The notes beneath the pieces were generated by a model. That model did not search any database. It saw only the letters and a list, made by a program, of their open reading frames with translations, and was not told the DNA's origin. Position numbers and translations under genes: made by a program. A stretch of DNA of 64,000 nt from positions 203,886 through 267,885 of the forward strand of contig NZ_SORF01000002.1 of assembly GCF_004366795.1 (NCBI RefSeq). The letters run 5' to 3'. Every line of letters starts with the position of its first letter. The first letter of the stretch is position 1. Source of the DNA: Alicyclobacillus sacchari (GTDB lineage: Bacteria > Bacillota > Bacilli > Alicyclobacillales > Alicyclobacillaceae). Positions 15,896-27,311 of this stretch are shown piece after piece.

Positions 15896-17332
15896 TCACA
15901 GCTTGATGCAGACGTTTTTCAGCTCGGAGAAGAACTCGAAGCTGTGCACGCCGCCCTCACGGCCGATGCCGCTCTGTTTCATGCCGCCAAACGGAGTGCG
16001 CAAATCGCGCAGGAACCACGTGTTCACCCAGATGATTCCGGCCTCGATCTCGCCGGCAACACGGTGAGCGCGCTTTAGGTTCGATGTCCAGATGGTCGCC
16101 GCCAATCCATAGCTCGTATCGTTCGCTGCAGCAATCACCTCTTCTTCAGTGTCAAACGGCTGGATGGTGACGACCGGGCCAAACACCTCCTGACGGGTGA
16201 TCTCGCAGGAAGCATCGACGTCAACAATAATGGTCGGCTCAAAGAACGCGCCCTTCGTCAGATGTTCTGGACGTTTGCCACCAATGAGCACGCGCCCCCC
16301 CTGCTCGATTGCGCGCTGCACAAAACCTTCGACGCGTTCCAGGTGTTCTTGGGAGATGAGAGCACCGACGTTCGTGTTCGGATCAAGCGGATCGCCCACG
16401 ACCAATTGCGACGTCTTCTCGACAAGACCCGCGACAAACTTGTCATAAAGCGGGCGCTCCACGTAAATCCGCGATCCGCAGAGACAGACTTCGCCTTGAT
16501 TGACAAAGCTCGAGCGGATGGTCGTCGTCAGGGCGTCTTCGAGATCGCAATCGGCAAACACGATGTTCGGATTCTTGCCGCCTAGTTCCAACGATAGCCG
16601 CTTGAGCGACGAGGAGGCAGCCTTCATCACAGCCTTACCCGTCGTCGTCTCGCCCGTCAGAGAGATGAGATCGACATCTGGGTGCTCGGTCAACGCCGAG
16701 CCGGCCGCGTCCGGGCCAAAGCCGTGTACGACGTTGACAACGCCGTCGGGCACGCCCGCTTTTTGGCAAATTTCAGCCAGCTTGGTCGCCGTCATCGGCG
16801 TCAGTTCAGCTGGCTTGATGACACATGTGTCTCCAGCCGCCAAGCACGGCGCCACTTTCCACGTCAGCAGAAACAGCGGCAGGTTCCACGGCGAGATCAA
16901 GCCTGCAACGCCGACCGGCCGGCGCAGGGCATAGTTCAGTGCCACGCCCTCCATTTCGAATGTCTCGGTGCTCATACCCTTGACGAAGTCGGCAAAGAAC
17001 CGGAAGTTGTAGGCTGAACGTGGAATGTCGAGGCTTTTAGCCAAAGATAACGGCTTCCCGGTATCCATGGTCTCGAGCAGTGCAAGCTCTTCCAAATTTT
17101 CTTCAATCAAATTTGCAATACGGTGCATGATGGCAGCTCGCTCAGCGGCAGGCGTCTTCCCCCATGTCTTGAATGCCCGCCGCGCGGCGGCGACAGCGCG
17201 ATCAATTTCGGCTCTTCCGCCCTCAGCGACCACACCAATCTTGTCGCCAGTTGCTGGATTGATATTGTCAAACGTGCGGCCGTTCTCAGACGCACAGAAC
17301 TTGCCATCGATAAAATGCAATACGTTTTCCAT
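15896..17332 (-). CDS. praB: 2-hydroxymuconate 6-semialdehyde dehydrogenase
   Basis: NAD-dependent oxidation of 2-hydroxymuconate 6-semialdehyde to 2-hydroxymuconate. 478 residues, aldehyde dehydrogenase superfamily. Motifs: GLISPWNLPLFLLTWKVAP for cofactor binding, SLTGETTTGKAVM, catalytic Glu in LSLELGGKNPNIV, catalytic Cys in NQGEVCLCGSRIYV and closing PFGGMKQSGIGREGG. GAGGGAGAAGC precedes the ATG at 17332; an upstream in-frame ATG at 17386 has no ribosome binding site. Second gene of the pra operon. Confidence 0.94.
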   Translation of the reverse strand: MENVLHFIDGKFCASENGRTFDNINPATGDKIGVVAEGGRAEIDRAVAAARRAFKTWGKTPAAERAAIMHRIANLIEENLEELALLETMDTGKPLSLAKSLDIPRSAYNFRFFADFVKGMSTETFEMEGVALNYALRRPVGVAGLISPWNLPLFLLTWKVAPCLAAGDTCVIKPAELTPMTATKLAEICQKAGVPDGVVNVVHGFGPDAAGSALTEHPDVDLISLTGETTTGKAVMKAASSSLKRLSLELGGKNPNIVFADCDLEDALTTTIRSSFVNQGEVCLCGSRIYVERPLYDKFVAGLVEKTSQLVVGDPLDPNTNVGALISQEHLERVEGFVQRAIEQGGRVLIGGKRPEHLTKGAFFEPTIIVDVDASCEITRQEVFGPVVTIQPFDTEEEVIAAANDTSYGLAATIWTSNLKRAHRVAGEIEAGIIWVNTWFLRDLRTPFGGMKQSGIGREGGVHSFEFFSELKNVCIKL

Positions 17333-17402
17333 CGCTTCTCCCTCACCTGTACCCTCGTTGTGGTAGTCTAGATAGCGTTCGGCCATCGCGAGCTGCGATA
17401 CA

Positions 17403-18215
17403 TCAACCGGCGTCCTGGTAACGAATCGTCAACACCGGATTGCCCGATCCCGATGACGGCCCGTAGCCGTGCAGCTCGCCCGTAAATTGTTTGCGCAGGA
17501 CACCGAGCAAGACGGCGACATGACGGCCACCCGACTCGACCCCTGCCGCACGCACGTACGATGGCAGCATCGAAACGGCGGACGTTTTATCGCCCTTCAC
17601 CAGGTACTGACAAAACTCGCGATCCAGCGCCTGTTCCGTGATATTTGGCCACAATTCCGGTCCGCGGCCGAGATTATGCGCCAAGGCGCCACTTGCCAAA
17701 AAGACGATCCGCAGTGGACTTTGCAGAAATACTTCGCCTATGACTTCGCCCCAGCGTATGGACTCGTCGATGGATGCCGCCCAGCAGACGGATAAATCGA
17801 CAACTGGAATATCACGGCGGTTTAATAGGTACCGCAGAGGTACGACCGTGCCGTAATCCCAGACGTAGGTCGGATCGTCGATACCGACGACCTGCAGACC
17901 CGCCGCCTTGCCTGCATCCACCAGCTGGCGGCCGAGTTCCGAATGACCTGGGTGATCATATGGAACGTCGGTGATTAAATCCGGACATTCGACCGCGGTC
18001 AAAATACCTTGATGCCTCGGTGTAATGTCGACATAATGGATGAAGCTAGACATCCAGTGGCACGAGATGATGACAACGACATCGGGATTCACTGCGTCGA
18101 TCAAGTCGGCGCACTTGAGCATGGCGTCGACCATCGGCTTTTGAAATTCGGGAATGCGATCCCGGTGGCAGATGCGCGGTGTATGCGGCGTGATCATCGC
18201 CAGTTCAAGACTCAT
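17403..18215 (-). CDS. praA: Protocatechuate 2,3-dioxygenase (LigB-type extradiol dioxygenase)
   Basis: Predicted to open the ring of protocatechuate between C2 and C3, giving 5-carboxy-2-hydroxymuconate-6-semialdehyde. 270 residues of the class III (LigB) fold. Candidate Fe(II) and acid-base residues are in MITPHTPRICH, VIISCHWM, TYVWDYGTVVPLRYLL and FLASGALAHNLGRGPELWP. GGGAGGAAATC precedes the ATG at 18215. First gene of praABEGFDCH and divergent from the IclR gene praR, the arrangement described for Paenibacillus sp. JJ-1b. Substrate comes from that context. Confidence 0.88.
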   Translation of the reverse strand: MSLELAMITPHTPRICHRDRIPEFQKPMVDAMLKCADLIDAVNPDVVVIISCHWMSSFIHYVDITPRHQGILTAVECPDLITDVPYDHPGHSELGRQLVDAGKAAGLQVVGIDDPTYVWDYGTVVPLRYLLNRRDIPVVDLSVCWAASIDESIRWGEVIGEVFLQSPLRIVFLASGALAHNLGRGPELWPNITEQALDREFCQYLVKGDKTSAVSMLPSYVRAAGVESGGRHVAVLLGVLRKQFTGELHGYGPSSGSGNPVLTIRYQDAG

Positions 18216-18426
18216 GGCGATTTCCTCCCTCGTTTACAAATCGGTGTGCTGACAACCATCGTCAACATGGTCCGCACGGTCAGCCGCGACGCTTTGGGTG
18301 GAAAGCTTCGGGTTCATCGTAGCACAGGCGCAAACGGTTACAACACGTCGCTGTTTCTCTATGCGGAACATGCGAAGACCATGTCAAACCAAATCCATCA
18401 ACCGCCCAGGATTGGAGGCGACACGT
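18216..18426. promoter_or_regulatory. praA-praR divergent control region
   Basis: For praA on the minus strand, TTGTAA (18343-18338), 16 bases, then TACGAT (18321-18316) preceded by TGC is a plausible extended -10 promoter. Further up, ACATG-N7-CATGT (18368-18384) is a perfect spaced inverted repeat and a candidate PraR site; it overlaps a TTGACA at 18387-18382. I see no clear praR promoter and no gene in this stretch. Confidence 0.4.
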
Positions 18427-19212
18427 ATGGAGCGTCAGGCAGCAGACTATCGAACGCTGTCATCGCTGAAGAACGCTTTGCATGCTCTGAAATGTTTCAC
18501 AACCGACGAGCCGGAACTGGGCATCACACAGATTGCCGAAAAGCTCGGATTGTCAAAAAGTACTGTCCACCGCGTGATGACCACGCTGGCGGAGGAAGGT
18601 TTCGCGCGGCGTGACGAATCGACGCACCGATACCGGTTGGGCCTTTCGGTGCTCAGTCTTGGCGGCATTATTATGTCGAATCTTGAAATATGCCGCGAAG
18701 GGCAACACCTCCTTGAGGAGTTCGTCAATCGATTTGACGAAACCGTCCATCTGGCGGTTCTTGAAGACTACGCCACCGTGTACGTCAGCAAGTTGGAGTG
18801 CAAACACCCCGTGCAAATCGCAACCCATCTGGGGCGGAAAAATCCGCTGCACTGCACGAGCTCCGGCAAGGTCATTCTCGCCTATCAGGACAGCGCAATG
18901 ATCGAAGAAGTGATTCAACGTGGGCTGAGCCCCATGACGCCCAACACCATCACCAACCCAGATCAGCTTCGGCAGGTTTTGGCGCAGATTCGAAACGACG
19001 GATACGCTTTCAGCCGAAGTGAATTGCGCGAGGGCGTGCATTCCGTCGCCGCACCTGTGCGCGATTACACGCGGCAGGTCATTGGCGCCGTCACCGCGGT
19101 CGGTCCTGCCGCTCGATTCACCGACGAAAAGATGAAGTCGCTCGCAAAGACGCTCATCTCCATCAGCAAGGAAATCTCCAGTCGGCTCGGCTATTACGAG
19201 CGAACACGCTGA
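18427..19212 (+). CDS. praR: IclR-family transcriptional regulator of the pra genes
   Basis: 261 residues. An N-terminal winged helix (SLKNALHALKCF, LGITQIAEKLGLSKSTVHRVMTTLAEEGF) precedes an IclR effector domain (HLAVLEDYATVYVSKLE, HCTSSGKVILAY, GYAFSRSELREGVHSVAAPV). IclR proteins PobR and PcaU control 4-hydroxybenzoate and protocatechuate genes elsewhere, and praR of JJ-1b is in this family. GGAGG at 18414-18418 selects the ATG at 18427; the frame is open further upstream without a signal. Divergent from praA and convergent with praI, five bases away. Confidence 0.92.
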   Translation: MERQAADYRTLSSLKNALHALKCFTTDEPELGITQIAEKLGLSKSTVHRVMTTLAEEGFARRDESTHRYRLGLSVLSLGGIIMSNLEICREGQHLLEEFVNRFDETVHLAVLEDYATVYVSKLECKHPVQIATHLGRKNPLHCTSSGKVILAYQDSAMIEEVIQRGLSPMTPNTITNPDQLRQVLAQIRNDGYAFSRSELREGVHSVAAPVRDYTRQVIGAVTAVGPAARFTDEKMKSLAKTLISISKEISSRLGYYERTR

Positions 19213-19216
19213 TGGT

Positions 19217-22374
<3,158 letters not shown>

Positions 22375-22475
22375 CAGAACGACCTCCTGCGGCGGCCCCA
22401 GTCAATCGGGCACCCCGACTGCGAATTTGAACTGTCGCTCTGATTCTAGCACAACATGCCGCATCTGGCAGCGAA

Positions 22476-23867
22476 CTATGAACGTCCCGCCGCCAGACGC
22501 CAATCCGCACATCGTTGCACAAACTGGGCGGCCATCTCTGGATGCGACGGAAAGTAGATGTGCGTATAGCCAGCGATTACGCTGCCCTGGCTAAACCCTT
22601 CCAGACGCCGCTTTTCACCCTGATGGATCACATAAGCCGGCGGCAGGCTAGCTTCCGCGGACATGATTCGCGAGTAGTGAAATTCGTGTCCACGTACCCG
22701 TCCACCCACATCTTCAAGAAAGCTGCCCGGAGCCATTTCGAATTCACGGTAACCAAAACCAGCCAAGCGCTCGGTCATCTCCACAGTCACCGGGAGCACA
22801 CCAGCCATGTCGAAGCGATTTCCCGACGTGTCAACGATGGCGTCGGCGAGCAACATCATGCCACCGCACTCTGCCCATACTGGAATGCCCGCCTCCACTG
22901 CGGATCGCAGGCTTGCGAAGGCCTGATCCGCCTTTGCCAAGCGCTCCAGAAACACCTCCGGGAACCCACCACCAAGATACAACCCGTCAGCCGCCCAGGG
23001 CACCGGTTCGTTGTCCAGCGGGCGAAATGGCAACAATTTAGCGCCATAAAAGCGCAGCAAATCGAGATTCTCCTGATAGTAAAAGTTGAACGCCTCATCG
23101 TGTGCGATCGCAATGGTTGCCTTCTCTGCGGAAGCGGCCTGCAGAAACACTTGCGGTGCCTGCGGGATCCAAAGGTTCGCTGCCTGAGCAAGCCGCGATA
23201 CGGCCGCGATGTCCACCGTCTGTATCAGATTTGCGGCGAGCCCATCTAACCATTCGTCGAGACTTCCCTGCTCCGCCGCAGGAACCAATCCAAGATGCCG
23301 CTCAGGAAGCGTTGCATCCGCGTATGGAGGTAGATAGCCAACCACTGGCACGCCGCACGACGACTCAATCGCCGTCCGCACCAGATCAAAATGCCCTGCG
23401 CCCGCAACCCGATTTGCGATCACGCCAGCAATCTTGACCTTTGGATCAAACGTTTGAAAGCCGTGCACGACGGCGGCGGCACTTCGAGCGCTGGCTGCCG
23501 CGTCGATGACGAGCAGCACCGGAGCTTCGAGCAACGTACAAACGGCCGCGGTACTCCCGGTATTGGACAGCGCATCCTTGCCATCAAACAGCCCCATCAC
23601 GCCTTCAATGATGGAGATATCGCAACTGCGACTCGCGCGATCGAATATTTCGCGCACGATGTCGGGAGCAGCCATCCAACTGTCGAGGTTGTAACTCGCT
23701 CGCCCGGTTGCGACCGCGTGATACGAAGGATCGATATAATCCGGCCCAACTTTAAAGCCCTGAACGCGCAGTCCGGTTTGGGACAATGCGCGCATCAGGG
23801 CAATGGAAATCGTCGTCTTGCCGACACCGCTGTGGGTTCCGGCAACCACCAAACGAGGGCGATTCAT
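22476..23867 (-). CDS. cbiA: Cobyrinate a,c-diamide synthase
   Basis: ATP- and glutamine-dependent amidation of the a and c carboxylates of cobyrinic acid in cobalamin synthesis. 463 residues. The N-terminal dethiobiotin-synthetase-like domain has the P-loop GTHSGVGKTT and FKVGPDYIDPSYH; EGVMGLFDG is the second nucleotide block. The C-terminal class I glutamine amidotransferase has the nucleophile in WAECGGMMLL and the His region HIYFPSHPEM. GGAGG precedes the ATG at 23867. No other cobalamin biosynthesis gene is in the window and I saw no cobalamin riboswitch nearby; it may serve salvage or belong to a pathway elsewhere. Confidence 0.94.
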   Translation of the reverse strand: MNRPRLVVAGTHSGVGKTTISIALMRALSQTGLRVQGFKVGPDYIDPSYHAVATGRASYNLDSWMAAPDIVREIFDRASRSCDISIIEGVMGLFDGKDALSNTGSTAAVCTLLEAPVLLVIDAAASARSAAAVVHGFQTFDPKVKIAGVIANRVAGAGHFDLVRTAIESSCGVPVVGYLPPYADATLPERHLGLVPAAEQGSLDEWLDGLAANLIQTVDIAAVSRLAQAANLWIPQAPQVFLQAASAEKATIAIAHDEAFNFYYQENLDLLRFYGAKLLPFRPLDNEPVPWAADGLYLGGGFPEVFLERLAKADQAFASLRSAVEAGIPVWAECGGMMLLADAIVDTSGNRFDMAGVLPVTVEMTERLAGFGYREFEMAPGSFLEDVGGRVRGHEFHYSRIMSAEASLPPAYVIHQGEKRRLEGFSQGSVIAGYTHIYFPSHPEMAAQFVQRCADWRLAAGRS

Positions 23868-23902
23868 GATAAAACCTCCGTGCTTGCCGCAAAGTGATCA
23901 GA

Positions 23903-24640
23903 TCACCGATAACCGCGGCTCCACTTGTAGTATTGCACAGCCGGGCGGTACACGCACATGAGCAACCCGACGATGGCAACAAAACGAAACAGTGGCACGA
24001 TCGCGTTGCAAGCCACGAAGACGAGCATCGCGAAGTATTGTTCGCCAATGATAAAGCCGCGAAATGGGACAAAGCTCCGCAGGCGCTGCGCTCGTCCAAA
24101 GCCACTCACTGGCTCGGCTTCGGTTGAAGTCGTCGACGTCAACGAGGCACCGTCGGCAGTTGCCGCAAGTGCTCGTGGCTTGAAGTGTATCTGCCCGTAA
24201 TATTCGAGCAAGTACAGGCTGAACAAAGCGATCACAGCCCATTTCCAAACGGTCAAATCGCGATCGTGAAAGCGGGTGTAGCCATAAGCCAGACTGAAGT
24301 AAATGGCGAACTCCTTAATGCGATCCGAAACTTGGTCGAGCCAACCACCAATGGGCGAAAACTCTTGTTTATAGCGAGCCAGTTGGCCATCCGCGCAATC
24401 GAACACGTAGGAGACCTGAACGAGCACGAGCCCTGCAACGACGTATGAACGGACACCAACTGCAAAACCCACGCATCCGACTAGACATAAAAACATGGAA
24501 AAAAGCGTGATTTCATTCGGTTTGATACGCGTGTTGCGAATCAGGTACACCAGGCGAATGGAAAGCGGATAGTAAATGTAATTGGTCCAGATATCGATGG
24601 GCCGCTTTGCGCACGCATTGATCTTAGCCAATTCAGACAT
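23903..24640 (-). CDS. CDP-alcohol phosphotransferase-family membrane enzyme
   Basis: 245 residues, several membrane segments (around residues 44-62, 66-80, 130-150, 200-235). The catalytic signature D-x2-D-G-x2-A-R-x8-G-x3-D-x3-D is perfect from Asp81 to Asp106 (DCADGQLAR, GGWLDQVSD). The family joins a CDP-activated group to an alcohol in the membrane. GAGGAGGAGAGC precedes the ATG at 24640, eight bases inside the upstream nucleotidyltransferase gene, so the two are coupled. The pair resembles inositol-phosphate cytidylyltransferase plus di-myo-inositol-phosphate phosphate synthase, or a cytidylyltransferase plus polar-lipid synthase. The exact substrate cannot be told from sequence. Confidence 0.88.
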   Translation of the reverse strand: MSELAKINACAKRPIDIWTNYIYYPLSIRLVYLIRNTRIKPNEITLFSMFLCLVGCVGFAVGVRSYVVAGLVLVQVSYVFDCADGQLARYKQEFSPIGGWLDQVSDRIKEFAIYFSLAYGYTRFHDRDLTVWKWAVIALFSLYLLEYYGQIHFKPRALAATADGASLTSTTSTEAEPVSGFGRAQRLRSFVPFRGFIIGEQYFAMLVFVACNAIVPLFRFVAIVGLLMCVYRPAVQYYKWSRGYR

Positions 24641-25385
24641 GCGTGCTCTCCTCCTCGTTGTCGACCAAATGCCGTACAACTTGCTCTGTCGCAAACGCAT
24701 AGTCTTCAGGGAAGTCGATCTCGACGCAAGGCAATCCCGTGATATCGACAGGGATCATATCGGACTTATCGGCCATGGCATCAAGGGCATACTCGAAAAA
24801 CTTCATTTCGTTCCCAGCGACGGCGAGATCCAGCACCTGCTGCCGAAACCGTCGCACGAAGTCACCCGTAAATTTTGCAACGCCGATAAACTCGCCTTCA
24901 CAAATGTCCGGATTCAGGTGCTTTCCAATTTCGGAAATCCGACCGTCTCGGACGATGACCTTGACTTCTTCGTCCCGGCACTGCTTTTTATCAATTGCCA
25001 GAAAACCGCCAACAAGACCTGGCGCGAGGCGTTGCAGGATGCGCTTGTCATACACGACATCCGCATTCATATAGTAAAAGTCGCCATCCCAAACCAACAT
25101 CGCCTCTTTGAGCGAAAACAACGTGTTGGTACGGTCGAATGCCAAGTTCTCGACATAGCGCACCGAAAATGACGGATGGTGATTTGCAATATGTTCTTGA
25201 ATCATCTCTTTCCGGTAACCCACGACGACAATCAAGTCTTGCACACCAACGGATTGCAGCGCTTCGAGCTGCCAATCCAAAATGGCCTTCGGTCCGACAG
25301 GAAGCAGGCACTTTGGCCGATCTTCCGTCAACGGTCGCAAACGACTTGACATGCCGGCGGCCAAGATTATTGCAGTCGGTTGCAT
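24633..25385 (-). CDS. NTP-transferase, sugar/alcohol-phosphate cytidylyltransferase-like
   Basis: 250 residues of the nucleotidyltransferase (GT-A like) superfamily. The activation loop is LAAGMSSRLRPLTEDRPKCLLPV. DRTNTLFSLKEAM and YMNADVVYD (metal Asp) follow the pattern of LicC- and IPCT-type cytidylyltransferases; VEIDFPEDYAFA near the end supplies the second metal Asp. GGGGGA precedes the ATG at 25385. Coupled to the CDP-alcohol phosphotransferase, which suggests it makes the CDP-linked donor (CDP-inositol, CDP-choline-like or a CDP-phosphonate). Confidence 0.85.
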   Translation of the reverse strand: MQPTAIILAAGMSSRLRPLTEDRPKCLLPVGPKAILDWQLEALQSVGVQDLIVVVGYRKEMIQEHIANHHPSFSVRYVENLAFDRTNTLFSLKEAMLVWDGDFYYMNADVVYDKRILQRLAPGLVGGFLAIDKKQCRDEEVKVIVRDGRISEIGKHLNPDICEGEFIGVAKFTGDFVRRFRQQVLDLAVAGNEMKFFEYALDAMADKSDMIPVDITGLPCVEIDFPEDYAFATEQVVRHLVDNEEESTHV

Positions 25386-25685
25386 ATGAAAGATTCCCCC
25401 ATGAATCGACAGGTTTCTGTTTATCTAGCGATCTCAGCAACAAGACCGATAAATTACTATAATTCACACTGCCTCAAAAAAGGCTCAATTTTTAAGGCTA
25501 AAGGGATACAGACTGCTCGTACCTCCAATTGGTTCGACCGCGATCCTCTTCATATGGTGGCCAGCACTCGATGAAAAACACGAACCGTGTCGAATATGGC
25601 GCAAATCCGCTCGCCGGTCAACATGATAATGACGTCATGACAACCTTTGATTTGACAAAGTACAACGGTTTTTTTGACAATTTGA
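25386..25685. other. AT-rich intergenic stretch upstream of glnA
   Basis: No convincing gene. It holds a perfect 10-base palindrome ATGACGTCAT (25629-25638), several A/T runs that could act as UP elements, and two TTGACA hexamers on the plus strand (25651-25656 and 25674-25679) without good -10 partners. The promoter of the minus-strand nucleotidyltransferase must also lie here; TATAGT near 25458 on the minus strand is a possible -10. Confidence 0.5.
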
Positions 25686-25738
25686 TGTCAGCTTTTCTAA
25701 CACAAAACATTGACGCATCTCTCTTATATTTCTATAAT
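25686..25738 (+). promoter_or_regulatory. glnA promoter with GlnR-type operator
   Basis: TGTCAGCTTTTCTAACA (25686-25702) fits the GlnR/TnrA consensus TGTNA-N7-TNACA exactly. Eight bases on begins a near-ideal sigma-A promoter: TTGACG (25710-25715), 17 bases, TATAAT (25733-25738). A GlnR site just upstream of the -35 is the arrangement used to repress glnRA under nitrogen excess in Bacillus. Confidence 0.75.
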
Positions 25739-25785
25739 GTTTGAAGTCAGAAGCAGATACGTTCGTACTTAGGAGGAGTGGACCT

Positions 25786-27207
25786 TTGACACCACGCGAC
25801 GTTTTGGAATTGATGAAGCAGCATCATGTCGAAATGGTCGATTTTCGCATTGTTGACGTACCGGGCCGTCAACATCACGTAACCATACCGGCAGTTGAAG
25901 TGGATGAAGAAATGCTGACTCATGGCATCGCTTTCGATGGATCCAGCATTCAAGGGTTCCGTGGCATCGAAGACAGCGACATGGTCATGCGACCTGTCTT
26001 GGAGACCGCGTTTGTCGATCCGTTCATGGCAGTGCCGACTTTGGCCGTATCTTGTAGTGTGTTCGAGCCTAACGGCACACGTTTCGAACGCGATCCCCGC
26101 TATATCGCCGAGAAAGCGGAAGCGTATCTCGCGTCGAGCGGCATTGCGACCACGGCATATTTTGGACCTGAACTCGAATTCTTTATTTTTGACGACGTTC
26201 GCTTCGAGTCGACCAATCGTGGCGCATTTTACGCGGTCGATTCTGAGGAAGCGATGTGGAACACGGGAAATGGTGAGAAGAATCTCGGCTATCAAGTGAA
26301 AAACAAAGGCGGTTACTTCCCTGTTCCTCCCATCGATACGCAACAGGACATTCGTACAGAGATGGTCAAGGAATTGATGAACGCAGGCATCCGCGTGGAG
26401 CGGCACCATCATGAGGTCGCAACCGCAGGTCAAGCGGAAATCAACTTCCGTTTCAATACGCTTACACGTACGGCTGACACGGTGATGACGTATAAGTACA
26501 TCATTCGCAACGTCGCGCGGAAATACGGAAAAACGGTCACATTTATGCCGAAACCGGTATTTGGCGATAATGGATCGGGTATGCACGTTCACCAAAGTTT
26601 ATTTGACGGTGACACGCCGCTCTTCTTTGAACAAGATCGGTATGGAAACATGAGTGATATCGCGCTTCACTATATCGCCGGCATTTTGCATCACGCGCCT
26701 GCAATTTTGGCCTTTTCAAACCCAAGCACGAATTCTTACAAGCGCTTGGTCCCGGGTTATGAAGCGCCTGTCAATTTGGTCTTCTCAAAAGGCAACCGCA
26801 GCGCTGCCGTTCGTGTACCGGTTGCGGTGGTCTCGCCGAAGACCGCACGCATCGAGTTCCGCACACCGGACTGCACGGCCAACCCGTATCTCGCGTTTGC
26901 AGCCATGCTGATGGCTGGCATTGACGGTATCCGCCGCAAACTGGATCCAACTGCACTTGGGTATGGGCCCATCAACAAGAACATCTACGAACTGAGCCCA
27001 GAAGAAAAGGCGAACATTCGCAGTGTTCCTGGTTCCCTAGAAGAGTCCTTACAAGCTCTGGAGGCGGATTACGAGTTCCTGCTCGAAGGCGGCGTCTTCA
27101 CAAAAGACTTCATTCAGGCTTGGATCGACTTCAAGCGCACGAACGAAGTTGCCCCCATGCACCTGCGTCCGCATCCGTACGAGTTCCAACTGTATTACGA
27201 TCTGTGA
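25786..27207 (+). CDS. glnA: Glutamine synthetase type I, beta-like
   Basis: Makes glutamine from glutamate, ammonia and ATP; cytoplasmic dodecamer. 473 residues. Blocks: HGIAFDGSSIQGF, ELEFFIF, AGQAEINFRFNTL, the ATP-binding KPVFGDNGSGMHVHQS and NRSAAVRVP. The length and the KNIYELSPEE segment, with Tyr401 where E. coli has its adenylylated Tyr397, place it nearer GSI-beta than the 444-residue GSI-alpha of Bacillus. Start is TTG at 25786 behind AGGAGGAGTGG; the frame is open to 25741 but that is upstream of the site. No glnR gene beside it. Confidence 0.95.
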   Translation: MTPRDVLELMKQHHVEMVDFRIVDVPGRQHHVTIPAVEVDEEMLTHGIAFDGSSIQGFRGIEDSDMVMRPVLETAFVDPFMAVPTLAVSCSVFEPNGTRFERDPRYIAEKAEAYLASSGIATTAYFGPELEFFIFDDVRFESTNRGAFYAVDSEEAMWNTGNGEKNLGYQVKNKGGYFPVPPIDTQQDIRTEMVKELMNAGIRVERHHHEVATAGQAEINFRFNTLTRTADTVMTYKYIIRNVARKYGKTVTFMPKPVFGDNGSGMHVHQSLFDGDTPLFFEQDRYGNMSDIALHYIAGILHHAPAILAFSNPSTNSYKRLVPGYEAPVNLVFSKGNRSAAVRVPVAVVSPKTARIEFRTPDCTANPYLAFAAMLMAGIDGIRRKLDPTALGYGPINKNIYELSPEEKANIRSVPGSLEESLQALEADYEFLLEGGVFTKDFIQAWIDFKRTNEVAPMHLRPHPYEFQLYYDL

Positions 27208-27230
27208 TCCCACATACATGTCGTTCGCAA

Positions 27231-27263
27231 ACCACCCGCCATTCAAATGGCGGGTGGTTTTTC
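27231..27263 (+). terminator. glnA terminator
   Basis: ACCACCCGCCA (27231-27241) pairs with TGGCGGGTGGT (27248-27258), 6-base loop, followed by TTTTCT. 24 bases after the glnA stop. Confidence 0.92.
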
Positions 27264-27311
27264 TGTCCGCGCACCCAGCGCGCATCCGTCTTCGTCCGAT
27301 GGAAGGTTGGA

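Noticed and set aside
18265-18384. Distant inverted copies ACATGGTC and GACCATGT flanking the praA-praR gap centre
   Set aside because: About 100 bases apart with no other symmetry; eight bases is within chance for a region this size.
25470-25510. GCCT/AGGC repeats with A and T runs resembling a terminator or riboswitch
   Set aside because: The arms do not form one consistent stem, and there is no gene ending nearby on the plus strand.
25747-26595. Long antisense open frame (282 codons) opposite glnA
   Set aside because: It mirrors the codon periodicity of glnA, has no ribosome binding site and no recognisable domain; glnA is unambiguous.
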